A DNA stretch of 64,000 bases, taken from contig JAUTXW010002186.1 of the NCBI GenBank assembly GCA_030620095.1, positions 310,001-374,000 of the forward strand. The letters run 5' to 3'. This DNA is from Kuschelorhynchus macadamiae. Its lineage: Eukaryota; Arthropoda; Insecta; Coleoptera; Curculionidae. The stretch's first letter is position 1. Every line of letters begins with the position of its first letter. A program made the translations under genes and the position numbers. Below the pieces are notes generated by a model. The model did not search any database. It was given only the letters and a program-made list of their open reading frames with translations, and had not been told where the DNA came from. Below are positions 12,519 to 25,065 of the stretch, piece after piece.

Positions 12519-15500
12519 ATTTCAGTGTTCATCTGAAAACATTCTGTACGACTGTTAACCCTATTCACTGATCCTCCCAGAAAGAGAGGACTAGGATCGA
12601 AATAAATCCTAAAAGGAGAGTTGTGCCTGCTTATACGTGGCTCCAAAATAAGTAAGAGCGTATAGGACAGGATCCTATCAACTTACGTGTTTATGTGTAG
12701 AAATGGGTCTAAATTTAAACATATTTAGTGTTAATAAGACCGTTAAAAGTTATATTTTAGATCACCACATACAAACACACATCTGCGAACTGAGAAAAGA
12801 GCTTTAATGATCTTATAGAAGCGGAAATAATTCCAATTTAGATCTTATGGCAATTATATGTTTATATATTTTAGAAATTTCAAACAATTCAGTTTTTGAG
12901 ATTAATTTTTGATAACTAATTATATTTTACAAAAGTCACTAACCTGTATCAGAAACGGATAAAATAGTTTGATAATTGTGATTACAAGTTTTAATAAAAT
13001 TCTGAAAGTATTTTATAGTTCTTTGAGACTTTTGAGAAGCAAATTTGTCAAATTGTAATAATATTGAAACAGGTTTTGCTTTAACAGCCTAAATCGTCCT
13101 AAAAATCACTCTGTCTGTAAGGAAAGCCTAAACGAGTGTGACATAACTAGGCAGCCACGAGCCAGTCAACCTAATATGTTGTCATTGATAGTCTGAAACT
13201 GAATTAAATAATCCAGAGGAAGTAGCCAGGTTGAGAAATGAGAGTACTTTTGTTCAAAAGTTTGCAAATTGTATTATAATCTTAAAAATTTTAGACATCA
13301 GTAACAAGAATATATTCATTAATTAATTATCGTATTTAATATAAATTGCTGCATGCCATAGATATTACTTAAAAGTAGGTACCAGGTTAGTCTTAAAATA
13401 AAAAGAATATTAGTTGTTAAAACAGTAGTACTCGTCTAAGAAGATTTTATTTTAGTAAGTAGATTTAAAGAATTTATGTATGGATGCTGAGGCCCAGCGT
13501 TATGAAAATTCCAACAAATACCTAATTGATGTCATATATCAAACCTATGTTTGCTCATATTTAATAACCAATTAGCCAAAGCATTTGAACAACGATTCAA
13601 GAATCAGCTACCCCGTCCCATCGATTTTTCAACGACCCATAGGATGTACCAAAAAACTGAATTTTTTTCCTTGGAGGAGCCTATATATCCACTTAAGAAC
13701 CTGTTTATTTAAGTCGGTTCAAAAAGAAGTACAAGAAACTGAATTACCTGTGTAAATTAGATTGCAAATACTGAGAGTAAGTAATATAAAACAAATTTTG
13801 TTGACTTATAGATATGGTTTGTAAAATGCCCCGCTCATGACTTCTTAGAATTGTAAAGTCAATAAAATATAATCTCTCTAAAAGAAAATCAGATTCACAT
13901 TAAGTAAACTGCGTTATTCTCAGTTTTCAGAAAAAAACTGGACTTCTCACTTTCGAGTGGTGAAAAAATGTCTACGAAGGCTTTGCCTTGATTGTCCGTG
14001 AATGGCCTGTTCAATCAACGTAGAAATTCAGAGAATTTGTAACTTTTAAAGAATCAACAATGTAAAATGCCTTCATCATCGGAAGCGGCCATTCAGCCAC
14101 GGCGCTCTAATGAAACCGATGGCCCATGAAAGCAACAGCTTATAGGATATCGAGATAAGGAAAACACGCGAAATTGGACATAAAACACATGTACGAAGCT
14201 GCTAATTTCAAACCTAATACTCGCATTACCGCTCTCTGCGCCGCTTTGTATACAAAGCTGAACATTAAATAAATATCTGCTTTTGATTATGTTCCGGTCA
14301 ACGGGAAAATAGTTTATGTTCGCTGATCTTCGAATTCTTTTTTTGATCGGTTTAATTATTGTCTATTAAGGAAATGCATTATTTAACAGTAGGAAATATG
14401 TTTATGTCTTAAGCCATTTTTTCTCAGGAGTGTTTAAAATGGTTTTGAAAGATTGTCTTTTCTTCTCTAATCAGTGACGGCAGACATGAAACTTTAAATT
14501 CGCTTTGCAATATTCCTGAAGATCGTTTCAATATAGTAAACTGAAACAATTAATTCGAATTCCAACCTCCGAAAATTTGCATTTTATTTTCTCGTTTGAA
14601 ATAATTATTAATTACCTTAACACATTGCAATTATTTATAAAAAGCGATTGAAATAGTTTTGCAAATAAAGTGGATTCTAAAAATGCAAAGGTTTTTTTAT
14701 GGCAGAGACATACGGAGAACCACAATTAATAAAATATGAATTAGAAAACAGGAAAGAAATCCGTCTGAGATGTAATAAATTGAAGAGAGGCAGTGTTGAT
14801 ACTAGCTGTCAGGAAGTCAGTGTCAAAGATGTTTTAAAATGGTATTTAAAACAGTTTCGTCAAAAAAAATGTCTTTAGAATGCGTGGACACTATGTATGA
14901 AATTTGAAGTAGTAAAGCAAGTTCATTTCAATCACTCGAAATTACCTTAATTTTAAACCGATTTTCTTAATTATTTTTTTGGTTGCTAGGCATTTAATTT
15001 TAAATTTTAGAGCAGGATAACTAATATCTCCATAAACTGAAAAAAACATCAGTACAACATTTTAATAATTATTTGTTTGATTTTGAGTGACACAATTAAT
15101 TATTGTTTGGTTTATTCACAAATTATTTTCTTTTAAATTAACTTCATTAGATAGAATTTCTTTTATATTTTTTTGGTTCACTGAGGCGCTGATTCAAAGA
15201 AAAAATATTAATCTGAAATAATTGTTTGCTATTCTATAATAAAAAATATATTTGCTAAACAAATATTTATTAAAGAAATCCAATTTTTTATTTAAATATC
15301 GATTATAGACTTCCACTCCTATTCTGCAGCAGTACTGCGTACCGCTAGTACTGCGGTCAAGTTTTCATGTTTAAGCTCTCAATTTATTTTTGATTGCCGT
15401 ATTATGCAGTTTTTTTATGCAAGTACAAAAGTTCGGAACTTATGTTATTTGTGGAATTATTTTGAAAATAAGAAGGGTTTTTAATCCAATTTAATATATA

Positions 15501-16988
15501 AAACATTGCAGTAAATAACTGTTTAACTAATAGGCTGTCTTATTTATTTTCTGTTTTATGGTGGAAAATCCAAGCTGTTGTCAATCGAGAAAGAGAAAAC
15601 ACATAAGTTAATAATCTTCAGATCTTGAACAGCCTTTTTTCATTTTTTTTAATTGTCTCGCGCTATCTAAAACACGAATGTTAAAATGGCGTCATATTGG
15701 CATTCACAACCTACGCATAAATTAACAATAGATGGTTGTTTTACTTAAACAACCTGTCATTTAGCAATTTTGTATAATTATTTGATACAATATGTTATTG
15801 TTTAAGAATAACTATATTTGTTTTAAACAAACAAAAAACAAGGAATGTTGTTTTTGTTTATATTAAGGATTTTTTATTAACATATTACACATGATATTCG
15901 TAACGGTCTATTTAGTAATTTTTATAATGACTTGAAAATTTAGATTTTTTACTATGGAAGAAAACTCTAAAAGAGTGTAACTACTTATATTATTTTATTG
16001 TATTTTTAGTTTGCGTTGTTGTAAAAACTAATGTAATGTTATTTTTACATGAATGTTTTAGGGGAGACTTTGAGAACCATTTAAACAAATCCATTCAGCC
16101 CATAAAAGTTAATAAAGTTATCTATAGCTAAATTATTTTATTTTTTTGGTTGACAGTGGTTTGAGTTAGCCATCGTTACTGCCCTAAAACCGAATATAAA
16201 ATTTCCGCACCAGAATATATTTCCTGTATATTTGCAATGCCAGTAAGGAGAAATGAATTTCAAAATTCCTGGATACAAAACTTACTTCCTACCTACTATA
16301 ACTATAAAAGGTATTTAAAAAATATATATGCTACGAGCAGTTATTGTCCTTAAGTTCTTTTTTGGGACCAATATACGTATAAATATCTCTCATTTTTTAT
16401 TCCAGAATTTCTGCATAAAAATGACTCGATAATCTCTTGGTAGCATAAGTTCGGGTAACAGACAAATTCACTAAATAAATACTTCTATCGATGTTTAGAA
16501 TCAAAACCACGTGAAAAAAAACATTTCTTTTTTAAAATAAATATGTAAATGTTATTTCTGTTCTTGCGAATGCTCTGTTCGATACATTCTGGTATCTGGT
16601 TTTGTAAAATGGTTTCACTATTTTTATACGGCATTTATGACAAGCAAGCTAGGTATATTCCCGCTCATAAATATATGACTTATCTGGCTGACATCTGCTG
16701 TCAAGGGATGTTAGCTAAAAAAAATTAAGTCAAAAATTTAAATATTGATAACGCGTCGGCGAACTAAAATCACAATAACTCCACAAAAATGTTTATTATT
16801 TATTGTTTAAAAAGTTAATTTGAAAGAGTGAACATGTGATAATTAGTTTTTACTCGTAAACTTTTTCAAAATACGGGAAAGAAAATTGAATTTCTTTTCC
16901 TAATTTCCGTATGGTATTTTTTTCTCAGAAGACATGTACCAAAATAAATTGCTTTTTAGAAATATTTATAAACAACAGCAAAAGTTAT
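12519..16988. other. Non-coding DNA, no gene recognised
   Basis: About 4.5 kb with no identifiable exon or transposon domain. A less AT-rich patch at about 13980-14260 has several CG dinucleotides and no visible copy elsewhere in the window; it could be regulatory, but nothing proves this. Confidence 0.4.
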
Positions 16989-17060
16989 GGTACGAGCGGG
17001 GATCGAACCCGCACCTCTGGATCACTAGTCCATCACTCTAACCAATTGCGCTATCGTACC
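16989..17060 (-). tRNA. tRNA-Thr (anticodon AGT)-like gene
   Basis: The minus strand folds as a 72-nt cloverleaf. The acceptor stem GGTACGA/TCGTACC has 7 perfect pairs. The D arm (GCGC...GAGT) has one mismatch. The anticodon stem TGGA/TCCA carries loop CTAGTGA, giving anticodon AGT (Thr). The T arm is GCGGG-TTCGATC-CCCGC, perfect. The A box (TAGCGCAATTGG) and B box (GGTTCGATCCC) are intact. A TTTT Pol III stop lies a few bases downstream. The body sequence differs from the usual insect tRNA-Thr I remember, so this could be a tRNA pseudogene or a SINE head. Confidence 0.7.
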
Positions 17061-18540
17061 ACTGATAAGCAATTCGTTAGAACTTTTACATATTCAAACC
17101 CACCAGTATATATGTATTCGCTGTTGATTATAAATAGTTCTAAAAATATATTTCACAGTTAAAATAAACTGATAAAATACTTCTATTCAAAATATAAATT
17201 GCATTGATAACCTCGCTTTATTTATGCGGTAAATAATTTTTGGTCATCTTGCTTTTTAGGATCTTTTCCGAAATTCTGAAATATCTCATGATCCACCGAA
17301 AATCAAAACCTTAGAAATTACGATATTGTTTCACACTTGAAACCTTCAAATGCCTACTTTTTAATAACTCTTTGGTTTTTCATTTTGAGAAAACATTCCT
17401 CACGACTATCAAAATAAGACTTGTTCTTCAAATCAGTTTTTTCTTTTTATGTGGTTATTTTTTCCGAGTATTTTATATATAAAATCAAAAAGGAATTCAC
17501 TATCTTCCCATTCATTACATTAAACATCGTCTTTAATGCACGTAGAGAAAGGAAATCAACATCTAAATTGAGTGGAAATGGATAACACGGAGTATATGCC
17601 TTGTTAGTAGGTAAGAACTAATTATCGCATATTATAGCTTTAGAAAATAATAATTTTGAATTTTGATGTAATTAAAGAAATTTGGTCCCCGGAGGGGTTT
17701 CAAATTTTTACCTTGCTAGGAAATATTCCCATCAATATTTTTTTTTGAGGTTGCAGAGGTCTAGCCACATAAACATTGGCTAGTTTAAAAGACTTCTCAA
17801 ATAGCTACTTTCTAAGGTCCTACCTAAAAGATGGCTTCTCTACGATAATAACGGTAATCCTGATGTTTTTTTCTTGGCTATGAATACCTTGATCTGTCGG
17901 GAACTAACTGATTTTAAACGGTTCAATAAAATTCTCTATTTATGCACGTACACAGATCCGTAAAATTTGACTAATTTGAATTAATTTTTCTACAAGTATT
18001 TAGGGTGAGGTCGAGGTAGTCCCATAGCAAGTATATTTAACAAATGGTAGAAAAAATGGCAGAACGGCGCCATTTTGAATATTTTTCTGCCAGAGAGTGT
18101 TCGCGATAATTTTGAAACGCTTGAGTATGTTACCTTAAAATCTGATGTGTGAGGTATAATTAACCAAAAAAATAATTTGCAGGTATCTTGAGGTAAATCC
18201 CCCTGTACCTAGGTATAGGGGAGATCCAATTTTTTGTAAAGCTATTTCGGTTATTATAAATCTTAATGGTTCTTTCAAATATTGAATAAATTTTTTCTTA
18301 GCACAAAAGATGAATAAGTTAAGAACATGGGGAGAGTATAGGGAGGAAAAAGTGAGTTATCTAAAAATATCGAGTTTTATATGGCTTTTCGGGGTTTTAT
18401 GGGCACCAAGTTCAATTGTACTAATCATTTTAATTTTTGAGAATTTGTATTACTGATTTTATATGCATATGTACAGATGGCAAATAAATATATTAGTTAT
18501 CATAAATATGACAATACTACCCCATATAAGCGCATATAAC

Positions 18541-18578
18541 AGCAACATAACATATTCTTTTTAATATGTTATGTTGCT
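18541..18578. repeat. Perfect 16-bp hairpin
   Basis: AGCAACATAACATATT is followed by a six-base CTTTTT loop and the exact reverse complement. No surrounding element was recognised. Confidence 0.85.
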
Positions 18579-18742
18579 TGTTTCGAGAAACTATGCAGTG
18601 AACCGACCACTTTAAAATGTCTCCTGTCTGACTATAATATACTCGAAATTTAACCTGCCGCCTTGCCGATACCTTATGTATCTAGATACACCATAGCAAT
18701 AGAGAAATGGAAAATACCAACAGATGGACAACAAAGATCAAA

Positions 18743-18823
18743 CACTATCGATACTTATCGATAACCATCGACAGATTATTTGCTATCGCTTGTCGATAGG
18801 TACCATGTAATATCGCCCATCTC
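18743..18823. repeat. TATCGATA-rich dispersed repeat, copy 1
   Basis: Two perfect TATCGATA palindromes (18746-18753 and 18756-18763) are followed by CATCGAC, GCTATCGCTTGTCGATAG and TAATATCGCCCATC. The same ordered set, ending in the same TAATATCGCCCATC, recurs at 54910-55016. TATCGATA is the binding sequence of the insect factor DREF; function here is not shown. Confidence 0.65.
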
Positions 18824-21419
18824 TATTCCGAGATCTCAAATATAAAATAATAAATGATACTTCTAATTTACAAAATATCCTATTTTCTGAAGTATCGTGT
18901 GCAACACGAGTATAAAAAAAGTCATTTGTCGCTATTTTTCAACGGCGCTGCCATCTTGAACTCATTGTTATTCAAAACTTCTATATAAATACATTCTTAT
19001 ATATTTACGTTGTCGCACTAATATAAAAAGTCGCTGTCAATATTCATTAGCACACACGTTACAACGGCCAAGAACTTGTTAATATCTCAACAACTACAAA
19101 TTATATCTCTTTAAGTAAATATGCCTGATACGTACATATGTCCGGCTATAATTAGACTAAGCCACGTTGATAGGCAGCAGCATGGAGATTAGTCTAATGA
19201 AAGCAATAATTAAAATATCGTGATCTCTTGTATGATATTCATAATGTTCAATTGAATACACACGTAATACGGATTATTACAATTTGTTTCCCTTTGTATA
19301 AAGAGATGTGTATATTTTCACATATTTTCAACAGCACGCTATTACTATATACATAATGTAGTAGGAATAATTACATAAAACTTCATTATTTCATAGATAG
19401 ATAATTATGTATCATCTATGATACATTACGTTTTTTATATAAATTACAAAATTTTAACTGTCATTGTTACTTCGAACATTTGTGCGGCTCTGTTTAGTAA
19501 AATTTTTACATGACAATAAATTGACAAATTATGCGTGTGCGTGCGTTCTTTTACTTCGGTGGAAGATGTATATCAAATATTAAGTTTAAAAAAAAGCAAA
19601 TAAATTATTAAGTATATTAATTGACTAACATCGACAATTATTTACCATTTTAAAGTTGAGACAGTGTAATTGTCTTTAATAATCAAATTTTTAGAGTGCA
19701 ATATATCGTGAACGGTTTATCTTAAAAAAAGTTAACTCGTTTTCGTAGCTAATTAATTCAGCTACAAATTATTAAGGTGTTTTTTCCGAAAAGTTCACTG
19801 CTTTGAAAATATTATTTTTGGTACATTTGGCCTCGCGTATTTGACCACGCGAAGGTCAAATCCATGGGAAACCCTTACATATTATATATAGATCCACACA
19901 CTAAGTTGTATGCAATAATATAGCTCACTTTTCATTTTCCAGCTTTCAATTTTTTTATGTAATTTTTTTTTTTGGATTATATTTTACTTACAATATTTTA
20001 GGTTTTCAACACCATGTTGCAAAATACTTTTCAACACGACAGAATTTGAAAGATGGTGAGTCAAAAAAAAGTTTAAAAAGCTCTTTTTAATTTATCTTAT
20101 TTACAATCAAAGCAATTACTCAATTTTTGTTGTAGTGTTGAAGCCTTTTTTCCAAAAATTATATTGATAAAAATAAAAACAAGAGAACTACTAGGTTTTT
20201 GTGGTTATAGAATAAATAGTGTACATTACTTGTGTGAAAGTGATGGTTTTCAATGTTTTCAACCGTTTTTTAACTTATCTAATATACTATAACAAATTAT
20301 ATTACAACTTAAAACTAGAATTACATGCTATTAAACAGACATTTAGGTAACAGAAAGCTTAAAATTAAAGTTGAGTTAGTATGCAAAGAAGGAATTCGTT
20401 GTCACGTAACCCGACAGTTCCCAACCATTTCAATCAAACTTTAATAATTGTCATATACTAATAGATTATGATAACAAATTGATTGAAATTGTATTTATTT
20501 TTGTTTATATTTTTTTTGCTGCTCCGATTTTGTAATTAACAATATTTATATTGTGTTTGTGTTGAAAACTTTGCAAATTTCAATAGAAATGAAGGTAGTG
20601 TTTTTAATTAAATTTAGGCCAAACAGACAGGCAAAAATAATATAAACGGAATTTTGTCCTTAAAAATTGCATAATTGTGGATTTTGCCTACCTCTGATAT
20701 TTTAAAAACACAGAAACCGCATTTTTTTTGAAACGGAAGAAAACAGCAGAGAGAAATGCACTAGTCAACACTTATATTGCATCACTGATTTTTAACATTA
20801 ATTTCAAATTCATATATTTTTGTTATTATTCAACCAATTTTAACAAACTTTTTTTCCTGATAGGTCAGTCTTTCTACTTTCTGAGACCCTAGGCAGAGTT
20901 GAAAATTTTGTTGTATTTTACCGGGAAAACTAAAAATTACGTTAGCATGTAAATAAACCAAAATTTAAAAAGACTGCCAAAAAGAGACGGGGCATGCAAA
21001 TTTTTTTTTCATATGCTACGGATACGTAGCATAGTTAATTTGCTTGAACAGTGTTGCCAAGTTCAATTATTTACAAGATTATTTATTTTTATTATTTTTT
21101 ATTTTTATGCCTTGGTATACACATCAAGTAAAAAAGAAGTGATACTAATTTTAGAGGTACTAAATGCCATCGCAAGGTTTCACACTTGGAGTCTTAATAT
21201 AGGGAAGATAAAATTATATAAAGTCCAAATGGTTTATTTTACATTAGAGGACATAGTTATAGATTTTTTACAGATTAAAAAAAAAACACTTATAAACAGC
21301 TAATATAAATAGGTTTTTATTACCAACTATACAAAAGAAATTATACCAAAGCGACAACAAGGCTACAAAAAAGATTAAAAAAGAAATGCGAAAAAATAAA
21401 ACGACAACGTAACACAAAA

Positions 21420-22172
21420 ACGTAATAGTCTGTTGGCCCTTTACCAGCTCTAATGCATTGCTCAATTCTTCTTGGCATGCTTTCAATTAGGTTGTTTATA
21501 TGGTGGTGTAGAATTGCATTCCATTCCTCCACTGCGGCTTCAATAAGGTTGGGAAAACCTGCAAAACAACGCATTTCTTTTCCTTACACGCCATCCCAAT
21601 ATATTCCAAGCATTTTCGACTGGAGCCCAGTCCAAACTTGATATTCTTCCTACTTATTTATATGCGATCACTGCTCTTGTCCTATGCGCTGTAGCATTAC
21701 CACCCATGAATAAAAAATTTGGATCTACGGCACTCCGCCACATGCGAACAACCGGGTCCAGGATATGTTCTATGTAAATTTAACCAGTCATCGTTCTGAG
21801 TTTAAATATTAAGGGCGCTTTATTATTTCACATTATCCCACCCCAGAACATGGTTGTACCACCTTGATATGGTAACACTTCTCTATAGTTGGCAACCCTG
21901 GCTTCTTGTCCCGGAAATCGCCAAACGGGAACCCGCCGGTCATCGGACTTTAAACTAATTCTAGTTTCATCGGAAAATATTACATTTTTCCATTAATTGA
22001 TGTTTCAATGGCGATGTTTGATGTACCAATTTAACCTTGTCCGTTTCTGCAATTGTGTAAGTTTAAAAACTCGCAGGGGCCTTCTGTTTCTTATACCCAT
22101 TTAATATAGCCGTCTTCGAATTGTTTGAGTTAATATTTCGATGTGATGTGCTGTCCAAATTTGTTTGTTTGT

Positions 22173-22207
<35 letters not shown>

Positions 22208-22450
22208 GGATTCCTCCTTGCCAGTATTCTAATAAAACGATCTTGATTTGCTGTGGTCTTGCGATTTCGATGCCTTCGAAGTATATTTTCAATTGAGCCA
22301 GTCTCAATATATCTGGAATAAAGTCGGAAGACATCTCTTTAGTTAACCCCTGTTATTTCGGTCATATTCCTCTAACTTCTACCGCTCTCCCTTACGGTCT
22401 CGGTTTAAAGCAGAAATTCTAGGCATTTTGAACTTCCTGAAGCTAAGTTG
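21420..22450 (-). pseudogene. Tc1-like transposase pseudogene
   Basis: Reading the minus strand: an N-terminal DNA-binding region is largely scrambled by frameshifts (ISALNRDRKGER-like start near 22430). Then TQTIRRRLY, RNRRPLRVFKLTQLQKRTRLNW, NVIFSDETRI (first catalytic D), VPVWRFPGQEARVANYREV, TTMFWGGIM, IEHILDPVVRMWRS, FMGGNATAHRTRAV (the usual DNARPHRA with G for D), LDWAPVENAWNILGWRVRKRNA (third acidic residue as E), and EEWNAILHHHINNLIESMPRRIEQCI at the C terminus. Several stops and a (CAA)n expansion interrupt it. Inactive. The spacing and the E suggest the classic Tc1 DDE group rather than mariner. Confidence 0.85.
22161..22208. repeat. (TTG)n / (CAA)n microsatellite inside the transposase remnant
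   Basis: Three TTTG units are followed by about 12 TTG units; on the transposase strand this reads as a polyglutamine-like run not expected in Tc1 proteins, so it expanded after the copy decayed. Confidence 0.9.
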
Positions 22451-23111
22451 ACAGTGTCAAAATAATCACCTTACAGGTTGATTAGGTTGTTCATTTTATA
22501 CGAGTAGTTGTTTATTGACTTTTAGATGGGCAAACACTGATTTCGTTCGAAATCCGTGTGGGCAAATTTGGACATCATCATTTCATCCTGCATGTATTAA
22601 AACTGCAAATGTTTAAACATTGTGATGGTATATAGTAGTTCTAAAATTAGCGTCTTTTTACTTGATACCAATACCAAGTAATAAAAGATAATAATACAAA
22701 TACATTATTAAATTTGGCGACACTGTGGAGTTAAAATTAGGAGTACATCTTTAGGTATTCAAAAATATTCAATGCCTAAGTGTATTTTTAATTAACCATA
22801 TTTCTAAGTTATGGTTTAAAGTGTATATCGTTTTATTCACCCTCTATTAAAAATTAAATTTTCAAACTTGGTGAAGTGGTACAGTAAAACTTTACGTATC
22901 CGTAGCACATGGAAAAATAAAATCTGCATGCCCCGTCTCTTTTTGGCAGATATATTAAATTTTGGTTCATTTACTAGCACACGTAACTTACTTTTCTCGG
23001 TACAATACAACAAAATTTTCAACTCTGCCTAGGGCTTCAGAAAGTAGAAGGAAAAAAAAAGTTTGTTAAAATCGGTTGAATAATAACATAAATATATGCA
23101 TCTGAAATTAA

Positions 23112-24014
23112 CTAATACTAATTAATTAGTGTACTTCCTTTAGCACAATTTCAGAATTATTTGTTAGGAGTTTAAACACTAAGAAAATATGTAGAGTGAT
23201 TAATCTTCTAATCTAGTTTTAACTAATTTTCGATTCTGACTAAAGGGCCTGTTTGAAACAACTCCATCTATTATATCACAGATTAATGCCTATGATTAGT
23301 CTGTGACAACGGTATGAAAGTTGGATGAAAATATTATGAAGAGTTGCCACAGTTTTCTTTTAAATACATTTCTTTTTATAAAAAAAAAAACACCAATCAC
23401 TTCCGACCTCTTGATAACAGTCACAGTTGGACCTTTTTGAGCTTATGAGCAAAGTTAATAAATATCCGGAATCTTCTTTTTGGAGTCACTTAGAAATGTC
23501 GTAACAAATGGAATCTGGTAGAGCCGAATCGTCTGTTTAATAGGCCATAATTTATTCGTAGAAAAATCTAATATTTCAAAACCCTTGACCGGCTGGTTTA
23601 ATTTAAGCAGGTAGATACTCGGGTTTCCTTATTTAAAAATCAGATCCCCACGAATGCGAGATTTTTTTCACGGCGGGATATCGGATTTGGGACGCACCTT
23701 AACATCAGCTCGATGAATTAATGAATCCTTAGCATCGACTTCGGTTTGCAAGACTATAGGACTAACGCAGAAAATGAAGCGGCTGGAAATGTGAGAGACG
23801 TAATCGTTTCCTACCACAGTTTTCTCTATCTTTAAATATATAAATACATATAATATTTTTATAACACTTCCATTAAAAATTAGATTTTACGAGTAAATTT
23901 TAAATTACGCATTAATGTGTAAAATTACGCAATTTTTGGAAAACACCTAAAATCTGGACAAGATTTTAACTAGATATTCCCAAAAAACTAGGTATACATA
24001 TAATAGTGCGTAAA
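23112..24014. other. Non-coding DNA, nothing recognised
   Basis: No motif identified. The stretch 23640-23810 is less AT-rich than its surroundings and contains several CG dinucleotides, without a visible copy elsewhere in the window. Confidence 0.4.
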
Positions 24015-25065
24015 AGGTATTTTTTGTCCCTTACAAAAGGGAATCATGAATAAATCACCTTGCCTGATATTTACAGATTTTCACGTTTTAGAGTCCCTAG
24101 ATACCAAAAAAAAATGTTGGCCCAATTCCATTTGTCGCGCTGCCGGTTTCACTGTTTGCGATTTAGCTAAAAACTATTTACCCAGTTGACAGGCCAAATA
24201 TCAAGGGTCATATGGGTATGACCTGGTAACATTTTGGTAAAAATCCAATATGGCGAAAAACAATAGCGAAATATAAAAAAAAATACTCCTAAAAACCACT
24301 TATCAAATTTACCTGAAATTTTGCACAAAATCAAATATTATGTACGAAATTAATAAACTATTTAAAAAATCAGTTTTAAGTGTGATATAGAAATGTAGTG
24401 ATAAAATTGTGGTACGAATTCAAGATAACGAAACAAAACCCCGGTCAAATAAAACATTTGAATCGTAAAAAAACACTTTTCCAGGTTTTACATATTTTTA
24501 ACGTACGTAGATGCCAAGAACAAGTTTTCTCAATTCCGTCGATTTGTCTGCCGGTCTCTTTCTCTGTCCGCATGTCAGTTCTCGTCATAGCTAAAAAAAA
24601 TGCTTACATGATTGACTCTTGATAAAAAATAAAGGATCATATGGTGATGACTTAATAAAATTTTGGTAACAAAATGGTGACCTGGTGAAATGTTAAAAAA
24701 TCATTACTAAAAAGGTAATTTTCCAATTTACCTCAAATTTTTCACAAAAGTTAAGTAACGTGTAACATTTTAGAAGAAATCTAAGATATTAAAAAAAAAT
24801 CAACCAAAACTACTTCTTAGATTAATTTCAAATTTCGTGTAAGAATTAACTGTTACTTATATGGAGATGAACCAGTAAAATTATGGTTTGAATTCAAGAT
24901 AGTGAAACAAAATGGCACTCAACATGTTACTAAATGACTATGTGCGGATCTAAATTGGGTCACACTTTACTATTTCTAATAAAAGGAAATTAAGACTCAT
25001 AACGGGGGATGTTTCGGGTAAAGGAAATTTACCAATTTTTTACACAGTTGTATGTCCTTAAGGTC
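24015..25065 (+). repeat. GTCTGTC dispersed repeat, copy 2
   Basis: Carries the landmarks described for the copy at 2845-4215 in direct orientation: AAAAGGGAATCATGAATAAA, TTTTAGAGTCCCTAGATACC, CATATGGGTATGACCTGGTA, AACATTTTGGTAAAAATCCA, then a second, diverged unit beginning near 24477 with GTAGATGCCAAGAACAAG and TCTGCCGGTCTC. It ends with GGGTCACACTTTACTATTTC and GGGTAAAGGAAATTTACC near 25050. The two internal units imply an ancestral duplication of roughly 350-480 bp within the element. Confidence 0.65.

Larger units (their letters stand above)
17061..20797. other. Non-coding DNA with scattered hairpins
   Basis: No exon or transposon domain was recognised. Contains the 16-bp perfect hairpin at 18541-18578, the TATCGATA cluster at 18743-18823, a 10-bp inverted repeat ATTAGACTAA...TTAGTCTAAT at about 19151-19199, and a short GGCGCC-containing hairpin at about 18058-18095. 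Confidence 0.45.
20798..23111 (-). mobile_element. Decayed Tc1-like transposon with ~220-bp inverted ends
   Basis: Left arm 20798-21028 and right arm 22893-23111 are inverted copies that share the order TTAATTTCA, TTATTATTCAACC, TTTTAACAAACTTTTTTT, TTTCTACTTTCTGA, CCCTAGGCAGAGTTGAAAAT, AAAAAGAGACGGGGCATGCA and GCTACGGATACGTA. They differ by scattered substitutions and indels. Between them the minus strand carries a degenerate Tc1-type transposase. Long terminal repeats of this size are known for some Tc1 relatives such as Minos. The exact end and the TA duplication are not resolved: the arms start next to TTAA. Confidence 0.8.
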
